A stretch of DNA of 12,397 nucleotides from an uncultured Verrucomicrobiota bacterium (lineage in GTDB: Bacteria; Verrucomicrobiota; Kiritimatiellia; RFP12; UBA3636), in NCBI GenBank assembly GCA_946612175.1, contig CAMOEO010000052.1, positions 1 to 12,397 on the forward strand, given 5' to 3'. The position numbers were made by a program, and so were the translations under genes. The first letter of the stretch is position 1. Each line of letters opens with the position of its first letter. Below, piece by piece: positions 1 to 6,423 of the stretch. The notes under the pieces are model-generated. The model ran no database searches and was not told where the DNA came from. It saw nothing but the letters and a program-made list of their open reading frames with translations.

Positions 1-2
1 GC

Positions 3-212
3 ACCGCGGAGGAGCTGCTCGCGATCCGGGCGCCGGGGCGCCCGGCGCCCGCCCGCGCCCGTCGGGGCGCGCTCGCGAAGCCCCGACGGGAGGCCTCGGC
101 GCTCCTCGCCGCCCTGCCCCGACCGACCCTCCGCGCGCTCGACGACGAACTCCACCGGCGGCTCGGCCTCGTCCGGCGCCGCCGCGGCCCGCGCCGCCGA
201 TCCTCCGCCTAG
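3..212 (+). CDS. 3' end of an unidentified protein (partial, 69 codons plus stop)
   Basis: The frame beginning at base 3 is open from the left edge to a TAG at 210-212. Almost every codon in it ends in C or G, as in the definite genes of this window, which supports it as real coding sequence. The visible peptide starts TAEELLAIRAPGRPAPAR, then has an apparently helical stretch (LLAALPRPTLRALDDELHRR), and ends in a very basic Arg-rich tail (about residues 56-67). No family is recognised, and the N-terminal part lies outside the window. The DNA contains two strong inverted repeats (28-50 and 58-90) listed separately. The next gene starts 171 bases later behind its own promoter candidate, so this gene probably belongs to a different transcription unit. 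Confidence 0.5.
   Translation, partial: TAEELLAIRAPGRPAPARARRGALAKPRREASALLAALPRPTLRALDDELHRRLGLVRRRRGPRRRSSA
28..50. repeat. Perfect 10-bp inverted repeat with 3-nt loop
   Basis: GGGCGCCGGG at 28-37 is the exact reverse complement of CCCGGCGCCC at 41-50, separated by GCG. It lies inside the partial first gene. No T-run follows on either strand, so it does not look like an intrinsic terminator. Such palindromes arise more easily in very GC-rich coding DNA, so function is uncertain. Confidence 0.6.
58..90. repeat. Perfect 10-bp inverted repeat with 13-nt loop
   Basis: CCCGTCGGGG at 58-67 is the exact reverse complement of CCCCGACGGG at 81-90. It starts only 7 bases after the inverted repeat at 28-50 and is also inside the partial first gene. 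There is no flanking T-run. The pair could form two consecutive stable hairpins in mRNA near the gene's 3' end. Confidence 0.6.
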
Positions 213-277
213 TGCGGCCGGCGCGGCCGGCTCCCGGCCCGATTCCCGACGGGTTTCGGCGTTTTCGAAAACCTCTC

Positions 278-307
278 TTGCGCGGCGGCGGCGTTCTGTG
301 CTACACT
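278..307 (+). promoter_or_regulatory. Candidate sigma70-type promoter for the TPR-ExbB-ExbD cluster
   Basis: A TTGCGC -35-like box (278-283) is followed after 18 bases by a TACACT -10-like box (302-307). A TG dinucleotide one base upstream of the -10 box gives an extended -10 pattern. The spot stands out because the sequence just upstream (about 250-275) is unusually AT-rich for this window. Transcription would start near 313-316, giving a leader of about 70 bases before the ATG at 384. This is a pattern match only. Confidence 0.5.
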
Positions 308-323
308 TCCTTCGTTTCCGAAC

Positions 324-343
324 GGGCGCCCCGGCGGGCGCCC
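324..343 (+). promoter_or_regulatory. Hairpin in the 5' leader of the TPR gene
   Basis: GGGCGCC (324-330) pairs perfectly with GGCGCCC (337-343) around a 6-nt loop. It lies between the promoter candidate and the ribosome binding site AGGGAG (373-378). A U-tract does not follow, so it is not a standard terminator or attenuator. It may stabilise the mRNA 5' end, or it may be incidental. Confidence 0.35.
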
Positions 344-383
344 TTCCGCCCCCCGACTTCCTTCCGCCGCACAGGGAGAACGC

Positions 384-3300
384 ATGTCCAACCGAATCCG
401 ACCCCTTTTTCTCGCCGCCCGCGCGCTTCCGTTCGCGGCCTGTCTGGCCCTCCTTCCCGCCGCTCCCGCCGCCGCGCAACAGGATCCCGACCTCAAGGCG
501 AAGCTCGCCGTCGAGATCCGGTACATCGACGCCCTCAACAAGGCCGGCCTCCCCGACTACGCCGACCTCGTGATCAAGGATCTTCAGGCCAAGTACCCGC
601 AGGCCAAGGCCCTCATCAAGGTCAAGGCCCTCGAGCAGCACCTCGTCCTCGGCCACTTCGAGGATGCGGAGAAGATCATCAAGGCCGAGCCGAACCAGGA
701 CGCCCCCGAGACGTGGGCCATGCGCCTCACGATGGCGGACTACCTCTTCGCCCGCGGCCGCTACGACGAGGCCTTCGGCACCTACCAGACGCTCTTCAAG
801 AAGTACGGCAGCGAGCCCCCCGAGGCCATCGTCGAGTTCTACGTCAACTCCGCCTACAAGTTCGCGCAGATGCTCATGTTCCAGAAGCGCGACAAGGATG
901 CCGCCGAGCAGTTCAAGAAGCTCCTCTCCATCAAGGGCATCCCGAAGGAGATGATCCGCCAGGTGCAGTTCGAGTACGCACAGCTGCTCGTCAAGATCGG
1001 CGAGGAGACCAAGTCCGAGTCCTACTTCGCCGACGCCAAGAAGGCCGTCGAGCCCCTCCTCTGGAACCAGGACCTCTGGTTCGGCAAGGGCGTCGCCCTC
1101 CTTGCCCACATCGAGGCCGCCCGCGGCAAGTACGACGAGGCCCGCAAGACGGTGGACGACTACCGCGAGATCCTCGAGAGCATCGACGCCCAGCTCGCCG
1201 AGAACGGCAGGAAGGATGGCGTCGACTACTCCAACCTCAGCCCCATCGCCGAGTGCCGCTACCTCATGGGCACCCTGTTCGCCGACGCCGCCGACCGCAA
1301 GGCCGACGAGAGCGCGAAGCTCCAGGGCCAGCAGAAGACGGAGCGCGAGGACGAGGCCGCCGGCCTCTACGAGCAGGCGATGACCGAGCTGCAGAACGTC
1401 TACGTCTCCTATCCCGCCTACAACTGGTCCTCCGAGGCGATCTCCCGCGTCGAGAAGATCGAGAAGCGCCTCGCCGACATGGGCTTCGAGGTCGCCTCCT
1501 CCATCACCCCCGCCCAGAAGGCCGAGGTCGCCCGCAAGCGCTTCGAGACGGCCGGCATGCTCTACCACCAGAACCGCTTCGAGGAGGCCATCCAGGCCTA
1601 CCAGACGGTGCTCGCCAGCTATCCCGAGATCGTTCCCGAATCCATCACCGCCCTCGGCCTCCTCGCCCAGTCCTGCGTCGAGCACGCCGAGAGCTTCCCC
1701 GAGGGCTCCGACGACCGCGACTTCTACCAGCTCTACGCCGGCGCCGTCCAGGGCTACGTCGCCGAGCGCTTCTGCCGCGCCGGAAAGGCCGCGATGATCC
1801 AGGCCGGCGACGCCCTCCGCACCCTCTCCTCCTACTTCCAGTCCCACAACCTCCTCGACCTGTCGCGCAAGGCGATGGACGACTTCTTCCGCCTCTATCC
1901 CGAGCACACCCAGGCGGCCAACTCCCTGATGTTCGAGGCCGAGCGCCTCTACAAGGCCGACCCGCCCGACTACGAGGCCGCCATCCCCAAGTACAAGATG
2001 CTCGCGGAGAACTACCGCAAGTCGCCCGTCTCCTTCGACGCCCAGCGCCGCCTCGCCGACTGCTACGGCAAGACCGGCCAGCCCGAGCTCGAGCTCGAGG
2101 TCCGCTCCAACTACCTCGCCCGCGTGAGCGCCCGCAAGAAGCCCGGCCCCGACCTCGTCATCGCCCAGTACTCCTACGCCAAGGCCCTCCGCACCCGCCA
2201 GATCGAGCGCCTCCGCGAGGCGAACCGCGTCTACGAGGAGCTCCGCCGCGGCGGCGCCGCGGCCGCGGCCGCGGCGACCAACGCCGCCCCCGAGGGCGCC
2301 GAGGCCCCGGCCGATCCCGTCGAGGCGGCCCGCAGGGAGCTCATCGCCGCAAACAAGGAGATCGGCCCCGTCATCTCCCTCTACGGCCGCCTCGTCAAGA
2401 TGCTCGAGGATCCCCAGTCCCGCGCCCTTCTCGAGAGCGGAGCCCAGCAGAAGAAGCTCAACGACGCGATCCTCCAGAGCGCCCTCTTCGACCGCGCCTA
2501 CTGCCTCTCCTCCCTCAACCAGCCCGAGTCCGCCATCCCGAAGTACAAGCAGGAGGCCATCAAGACCTACGAGAAGGTCCTCGAGCTCTTCCCCGAGGCC
2601 GAGGGCCGCCCCGTCGTCCTGCTCCAGCTCGGCACCCTCTACTCCACCCTCCGCACCGACGATCCCGCCGAGCAGGAGGCCAACGCAAAGAAGGCCGCCG
2701 AGTACTTCGACGACCTCTCCAAGAACCACCCCGACTCCGAGCAGGCCCGCAACGCCCTCTACCTCCAGGCCAAGGCCCTCATGGACCTCGGCTACCGCAC
2801 CGAGGCCATCCGGAAGTACGGCGAGATGATCGACACGCCCGGAGGCCGCTACAACGCCCTCCAGCTCGTCACCGCCGCCGACGAGCTCGTCCGCGCCCGC
2901 GTCTGGGACCTTGCCGAGAAGGGCTACGCCGCCGCCGCCGCCATCCTCAAGCCCGAGGAAAAGTCCCTTCGCCCCCGCATCGACCTCGGCATGATCGAGA
3001 TCCGCATGGCCCGCAAGATGTACAAGGAGGCCATCCCGATGATCGAAGCCTTCCTCGAGGCCAATCCCCGCTCCGCCCGCGCGCAGGACGCCTACGAGCA
3101 GCTCCGCACCGCCGCCGTCCAGACCGCGATCGGCGAGGCCGAGGAGTCTTCGCGCGACGAATACTTCACCAAGGCCATCGTGGCCGTCCAGAAGCTTCGC
3201 GCCTACAAGAAGGGCGAGAAGGCCGCCCTCGACCTCCAGCTCCAGATCGGCGACATCATGGAGGCCCAGGTCAAGGCCGAGCGCGACCACCGCAACGAGG

Positions 3301-3704
3301 CCGCCGTCCCCGAGCTGCAGCGCAAGGCCTCCGCCCACTACCAGGGCCTCGTCATGGGCTACGACACCAAGAACGCCAACCTCCTGCCCGAGCTCGAGAT
3401 CCTCTATGCCCGCGCCCCCCGCACGCTCGCCGACCTGAAGACCTACACCGACGGCTCCTCCGTCTTCCCCGACGTGAAGAAGCAGTGCGAGGACTACCTC
3501 GCCCTCTTCCCCGAGGGGCCGCACGTCGCCGAGGTCCGCCGCCTCCTCACCACCGCCAACATCGAGATGGCGGGCAGCGGAAGCGACGAGGCCGAGGCCG
3601 CCCCCGCTCCGTCCGAGGCTCCCGCGGAGGAGCCCCCGGCGGAGGCTCCCGCCGAGGCCCCTGCCGAGGAAGCCCCCGCCCCCGCCGCCGAGGCCGCCGA
3701 CTAG
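384..3704 (+). CDS. Large exported TPR-repeat protein, likely periplasmic partner of the ExbB/ExbD complex
   Basis: The 1106-aa product starts with a signal peptide (basic MSNRIR, a hydrophobic core, probable cleavage AAA|QQ after residue 31), so it should act in the periplasm or at the outer membrane. The rest is nearly all helical with tetratricopeptide-like repeats. The clearest are near residues 115-148 (ARGRYDEAFGTYQ), 386-419 (NRFEEAIQAYQTVLASYPE), 790-825 and 866-900. An Ala-rich loop lies near 624-645. Residues about 1065-1106 form a disordered Ala/Pro/Glu tail. TPR arrays bind proteins, and long exported ones often sit beside exbB/exbD genes in PVC bacteria, so a scaffold or coupling role is inferred. 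The ATG is set by AGGGAG at 373-378, five bases upstream. Leu is almost always CTC and Ala mostly GCC, suggesting strong expression. It is first in the cluster, with 63 bases to the next gene. No catalytic motif is seen. Confidence 0.93.
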   Translation: MSNRIRPLFLAARALPFAACLALLPAAPAAAQQDPDLKAKLAVEIRYIDALNKAGLPDYADLVIKDLQAKYPQAKALIKVKALEQHLVLGHFEDAEKIIKAEPNQDAPETWAMRLTMADYLFARGRYDEAFGTYQTLFKKYGSEPPEAIVEFYVNSAYKFAQMLMFQKRDKDAAEQFKKLLSIKGIPKEMIRQVQFEYAQLLVKIGEETKSESYFADAKKAVEPLLWNQDLWFGKGVALLAHIEAARGKYDEARKTVDDYREILESIDAQLAENGRKDGVDYSNLSPIAECRYLMGTLFADAADRKADESAKLQGQQKTEREDEAAGLYEQAMTELQNVYVSYPAYNWSSEAISRVEKIEKRLADMGFEVASSITPAQKAEVARKRFETAGMLYHQNRFEEAIQAYQTVLASYPEIVPESITALGLLAQSCVEHAESFPEGSDDRDFYQLYAGAVQGYVAERFCRAGKAAMIQAGDALRTLSSYFQSHNLLDLSRKAMDDFFRLYPEHTQAANSLMFEAERLYKADPPDYEAAIPKYKMLAENYRKSPVSFDAQRRLADCYGKTGQPELELEVRSNYLARVSARKKPGPDLVIAQYSYAKALRTRQIERLREANRVYEELRRGGAAAAAAATNAAPEGAEAPADPVEAARRELIAANKEIGPVISLYGRLVKMLEDPQSRALLESGAQQKKLNDAILQSALFDRAYCLSSLNQPESAIPKYKQEAIKTYEKVLELFPEAEGRPVVLLQLGTLYSTLRTDDPAEQEANAKKAAEYFDDLSKNHPDSEQARNALYLQAKALMDLGYRTEAIRKYGEMIDTPGGRYNALQLVTAADELVRARVWDLAEKGYAAAAAILKPEEKSLRPRIDLGMIEIRMARKMYKEAIPMIEAFLEANPRSARAQDAYEQLRTAAVQTAIGEAEESSRDEYFTKAIVAVQKLRAYKKGEKAALDLQLQIGDIMEAQVKAERDHRNEAAVPELQRKASAHYQGLVMGYDTKNANLLPELEILYARAPRTLADLKTYTDGSSVFPDVKKQCEDYLALFPEGPHVAEVRRLLTTANIEMAGSGSDEAEAAPAPSEAPAEEPPAEAPAEAPAEEAPAPAAEAAD

Positions 3705-3748
3705 CCTTCTTCAGCCCCTTCAACCTCTTCAACCCCCAACCCCTTTCC
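3705..3748 (+). repeat. Degenerate C-rich 9-nt tandem repeat, copy 1
   Basis: Directly after the TPR gene stop come CCTTCTTCA (3705-3713), a single G, CCCCTTCAA (3715-3723), CCTCTTCAA (3724-3732), a shortened CCCCCAA (3733-3739) and CCCCTTTCC. The units match the consensus CCCCTTCAA of the second block at 4582-4620, which also starts directly after a stop codon. Apart from one G the block is purely C, T and A on this strand, so its RNA should be largely unstructured. It is noncoding: it follows the TAG and precedes the GGAG ribosome site (3758-3761) of the next gene. Confidence 0.7.
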
Positions 3749-3767
3749 CACCCCTCCGGAGTCCCCG

Positions 3768-4580
3768 ATGAAAAAATACCTGCTCCTCCCCCTCGCCGCC
3801 CTCCTTCTCTGCGGCGCCACCTCCGCCCGCGCGGCCGCCAACGTCCCGGCCCAGGTCCAGCTCGCCACCGGCGAGGTCCTCCAGGGCAGCCTCTCCTGGC
3901 TTCCCGCCGACAAGAAGTACGTGCTCGGCGTCAAGCAGGGCGGCGGCCCCGTCATCGAGAAGAAGTTCTCCGCCTCCGACGTCGTGCAGTTCCGCGTCAA
4001 GGAGCCGCAGGAGTGGGCCGGGCTCCGCCAGGCCGCCGCCAAGACGCCCGACGCCGCGCTCGCCCGCCTCCAGGCCTTCGCCGAAGGCTACCGCCGCCTC
4101 CAGTGGGACGGCGAGGCCGGCGCCCTCATTGCCCAGATCCTCCTCCGCAAGGGCCAGGCCAAGCAGGCCGTCGACGCCTGCCGCAAGATCGTCCAGGGCA
4201 ACGACCGCGCCGCGTGGGACTCCCCCATGGCCCCCTTCTACTGGCAGGCCATGATCGAGTCCGGATCCACCACCGGCCTCGCCGGCCTGCTCGACAAGGC
4301 CGCCACCTCCCCCGACCGCAACATCGCCGGCCAGGCCTGCATCAAGCGCGGCGACCTGCTCGACCAGGAGGGCAAGACGGCCGATGCCCTCAAGGACGGC
4401 TACCTCCGCGGCGTCTTCCTCTTCGCCGACCTTCCCGCCGTCCAGGCCGAGGCCCTCTACAAGGCGGCCGTCGCCTTCGACAAGCGCCACCAGGCCGCCA
4501 ACGCCGAGAAGATGCGCCAGCAGCTCACGTCCCGCTATCCCGGCTCCCCCTGGACCAAGAAGCTCTCCTCCGCCGACTAG
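3768..4580 (+). CDS. Exported helical-repeat (TPR-like) protein of unknown function
   Basis: The 270-aa product has a signal peptide (MKKYLLLPLAALLLCGA, probable cleavage near residues 22-24). The Cys at 15 follows Leu rather than Gly/Ala/Ser, so a lipobox is unlikely. Mature residues about 26-85 look beta-rich (VQLATGEVLQGSLSW, then KKYVLGVKQGGG), perhaps a small SH3-like or beta-barrel module. Residues about 90-265 look helical and TPR-like (LLRKGQAKQAVDACRKIV). The ATG has a well-placed GGAG at 3758-3761. It lies between the large TPR gene and exbB, shares their codon use and is very probably co-transcribed. A role as a periplasmic partner of the TPR protein or ExbB complex is an inference from position. 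No named family was recognised. Confidence 0.88.
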   Translation: MKKYLLLPLAALLLCGATSARAAANVPAQVQLATGEVLQGSLSWLPADKKYVLGVKQGGGPVIEKKFSASDVVQFRVKEPQEWAGLRQAAAKTPDAALARLQAFAEGYRRLQWDGEAGALIAQILLRKGQAKQAVDACRKIVQGNDRAAWDSPMAPFYWQAMIESGSTTGLAGLLDKAATSPDRNIAGQACIKRGDLLDQEGKTADALKDGYLRGVFLFADLPAVQAEALYKAAVAFDKRHQAANAEKMRQQLTSRYPGSPWTKKLSSAD

Positions 4581-4581
4581 C

Positions 4582-4620
4582 CCCCTCCAACCCCTCCAAC
4601 CCCTTCAACCCCTTTAACCC
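4582..4620 (+). repeat. C-rich 9-nt tandem repeat, copy 2 (four in-register units)
   Basis: Four exact-length units follow the stop of the 270-aa gene: CCCCTCCAA (4582-4590), CCCCTCCAA (4591-4599), CCCCTTCAA (4600-4608) and CCCCTTTAA (4609-4617), then CCC. They differ only at the sixth and seventh bases of the unit. Nothing resembling a Shine-Dalgarno sequence lies between this block and the exbB ATG at 4633; the leader ends CACACCCCCACCC. The related block at 3705-3748 occupies the equivalent place after the previous gene. Confidence 0.85.
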
Positions 4621-4632
4621 ACACCCCCACCC

Positions 4633-5415
4633 ATGAAAAAGACCCTCCTCTCCTCCCTCGCCGTCGCCGGCATGCTTGCCGCCTCCGCCACCATGACCTT
4701 CGCACAGGACGTCGACATCGGCGCGGACGCCGCCGCAGCCCCCGCCCCCGTCGTCCAGGCGCCGCCGCCCCAGCAGGGCCAGAGCGTGTTCTACCAGGTG
4801 CTCTTCGGCTCGGGCTGGCTCGGGACCGTCCTCTGGCTCGCCCTCTTCGGCGCCCTCGGCTTCTACATCTACCTGGCCATCGACTGCGGCATCCTCGTCC
4901 GCCCCTCCAAGATCATGCCGGACGCCCTCGTCAACAACGTCCAGGCCGCCATGAAGGAGGGCGACGTCGTCAAGGCGCTCCAGTTCTGCGAGAACGAGCC
5001 CACGCCGATGTCCAACATCCTCTCCGCCGGCTTCACCCACGTCGAGGAGGGCTTCGACGTCATCCAGGAGGCCGTCTCCGCCGCGGCCGACCTCGAGGTC
5101 GAGCGCATCATGCAGCGCCTCGCCTGGATCTCCGTCTGCGCCAACATCGCCCCGCAGCTCGGCCTGCTCGGTACCGTCCAAGGCATGATCATGGCGTTCG
5201 GCAACCTCGGCAACGGCACGCCGGACGTCGGCCTGCTCGCCACCAACATCTCCCAGGCCCTCTACACGACGGCCGGCGGTCTGACGACCTCCATCCCCGC
5301 CGTCTGCACCTACTACTACTACCGCAACCGCGCCAACCGCATCATCCTCCAGATGGAGGCCACCACGATGGAGCTCATCAAGGACCTCCGCAACGTCGAG
5401 GTCGTCGCCGAATAG
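4633..5415 (+). CDS. exbB: MotA/TolQ/ExbB-family proton channel protein
   Basis: This 260-aa inner-membrane protein is the channel-forming half of an ExbB-ExbD (TolQ-TolR) motor, which uses the proton-motive force to drive envelope work. Residues 1-24 look like a signal peptide ending TFAQ|D, followed by an Ala/Pro/Gln linker to about 55, placing the N-terminus outside as in ExbB. Predicted membrane segments are about 63-83, 165-187 and 206-226, with a cytoplasmic loop of about 80 residues after the first. Family signatures are APQLGLLGTVQGM (173-185) and SQALYTTAGGLTTSIPAV (207-224). Thr181 and Thr213 sit where ExbB/TolQ have conserved pore threonines. The exact partner (TonB-like, Tol-like or another) cannot be told from sequence. 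The start has no Shine-Dalgarno sequence but is fixed by the signal peptide. Two exbD genes follow. Confidence 0.95.
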   Translation: MKKTLLSSLAVAGMLAASATMTFAQDVDIGADAAAAPAPVVQAPPPQQGQSVFYQVLFGSGWLGTVLWLALFGALGFYIYLAIDCGILVRPSKIMPDALVNNVQAAMKEGDVVKALQFCENEPTPMSNILSAGFTHVEEGFDVIQEAVSAAADLEVERIMQRLAWISVCANIAPQLGLLGTVQGMIMAFGNLGNGTPDVGLLATNISQALYTTAGGLTTSIPAVCTYYYYRNRANRIILQMEATTMELIKDLRNVEVVAE

Positions 5416-5451
5416 CCTGGCGGACCCCGCCCCGAAACGGGAGGAATCCCC

Positions 5452-5928
5452 ATGAGCAAGAAACGAAATTCGGAAGGATGCGAGACGAACATGACGCCGA
5501 TGATCGACGTCGTGTTCCAGCTCATCATCTTCTTCATCGTCACCATCAACCTCTCCGAGGCCAAGGACGAGGAGGTCCAGCTCGAGTTCGGCAAGCACGG
5601 CCAGGAGGTCGAGACCAGCTCCCAGGCCGATGCCTCCGCCATGATCATCGACGTCGGCCCCAAGGGCCGCATCTCGACGAGCAACATGACGATCGACATT
5701 CCCCGCCTCCGCCACATGCTCAAGAACCGCTACGCCAAGTTCGGCGACTCGTTCCAGGTGTGGGTGCGCGGGGACTGGCGCGCCACGCACAAGTACGTTC
5801 GCAAGATCATGGACGCCTGCGCCGAGGAGAACATCGGCCGCGTCACGTTCATCGCCATCATGGACGCCCGCACCCCGCCCTCCAAGGAGCACGAGGCCTA
5901 CAACGCGGCCGTCCGCAGCAGGAGGTAG
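5452..5928 (+). CDS. exbD: ExbD/TolR-family biopolymer transport protein (first copy)
   Basis: This 158-aa protein has the ExbD layout: a short basic cytoplasmic N-terminus (MSKKRNSEG), one membrane helix (about 17-33) and a periplasmic domain. The motif NMTPMIDVVFQL contains Asp19, which matches the essential proton-carrying Asp of ExbD/TolR. The periplasmic part (about 60-142) has the usual beta-alpha-beta pattern, with a helix ATHKYVRKIMDACAEENI followed by the strand GRVTFIAI. It should dimerise inside an ExbB pentamer. The ATG is well set by GGGAGGA (5439-5445). The gene lies 36 bases after exbB and 6 bases before a second exbD. Its last codons (AGCAGGAGG) also supply the ribosome binding site of that next gene, suggesting translational coupling. 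Confidence 0.95.
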   Translation: MSKKRNSEGCETNMTPMIDVVFQLIIFFIVTINLSEAKDEEVQLEFGKHGQEVETSSQADASAMIIDVGPKGRISTSNMTIDIPRLRHMLKNRYAKFGDSFQVWVRGDWRATHKYVRKIMDACAEENIGRVTFIAIMDARTPPSKEHEAYNAAVRSRR

Positions 5929-5934
5929 GCCCCC

Positions 5935-6390
5935 ATGGCAAAGAAGGAAAAGAAGCAGCGCAACAAGGGCGATGACGCGAACCTGGAGATGACGCCGATG
6001 ATCGACGTCGTCTTCCAGCTCCTCATCTTCTTCATCATCACCCTCCACCAGGACGACATCCTCTCCCAGCTCGAGGCCCTGCGGCCCTCGCCCGTTCCGA
6101 ACTCCAAGCCCCCGCTCGAGCAGCCTTCCTCGTTCACCATCATGGGGTTCGACGGCAGGCCCGGCGTCGGCGTCTACATGTACGGCAACGATCAGACCCG
6201 CAAGAGCTACAACCAGACCCAGATCGAGAGCATCGTGCGCCAGCTCGCCAAGGTCGACAAGAACAAGACGATCATCGTCAACTGCACGAACAACTCCCCC
6301 CACGGCTACCTGGTCACGCTGCTGGACATGCTCAACGCGGCCGGCCTCCACTCCGTCTCCGTGTTCTCCCTTGACAACGCCGACGAATAG
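5935..6390 (+). CDS. exbD: ExbD/TolR-family biopolymer transport protein (second copy)
   Basis: This 151-aa protein has a Lys-rich cytoplasmic start (MAKKEKKQRNK), one membrane helix (about 21-38) with EMTPMIDVVFQL, and Asp24 as the expected proton-carrying residue. A Pro-rich stretch (RPSPVPNSKPP) links to a periplasmic beta-alpha-beta domain ending HGYLVTLLDMLNAAGL followed by the strand SVSVFSL. It is clearly related to the upstream ExbD in the membrane segment, where DNA is identical over 23 bases, but the two differ strongly in the periplasmic domain. They are therefore not a recent duplication, and may form a heterodimer or alternative complexes. The ribosome site AGGAGG (5920-5925) lies inside the end of the previous gene. 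The phosphorylase gene begins 33 bases downstream. Confidence 0.95.
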   Translation: MAKKEKKQRNKGDDANLEMTPMIDVVFQLLIFFIITLHQDDILSQLEALRPSPVPNSKPPLEQPSSFTIMGFDGRPGVGVYMYGNDQTRKSYNQTQIESIVRQLAKVDKNKTIIVNCTNNSPHGYLVTLLDMLNAAGLHSVSVFSLDNADE

Positions 6391-6423
6391 CCCCGGCGGG
6401 AGCCCCATCCGAACAATCGAACC

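Noticed and set aside
213..260. GGCCGG-rich inverted repeats after the first gene as an intrinsic terminator
   Set aside because: No T-run follows the paired bases, so a factor-independent terminator cannot be supported.
2251..2280. GCGGCC-rich simple repeat inside the TPR gene as a possible separate element
   Set aside because: It is in frame and encodes an Ala-rich loop between helices, ordinary low complexity in a GC-rich gene.
3729..4490. Minus-strand frame of 253 codons opposite the 270-aa gene
   Set aside because: The peptide is Gly/Leu/Ala/Val/Asp low-complexity sequence, as expected for the antisense of a GC-rich gene. The sense gene has a signal peptide and ribosome site.
3705..4620. 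CRISPR-like interpretation of the C-rich repeats
   Set aside because: The units are 9 bases and contiguous with no spacers.
212..4636. Long open plus-strand frame of 1474 codons overlapping the TPR gene
   Set aside because: It is in a shifted frame giving an Arg/Pro/Gly-rich peptide with no domains, and it conflicts with a signal-peptide-bearing TPR protein with a good ribosome site.
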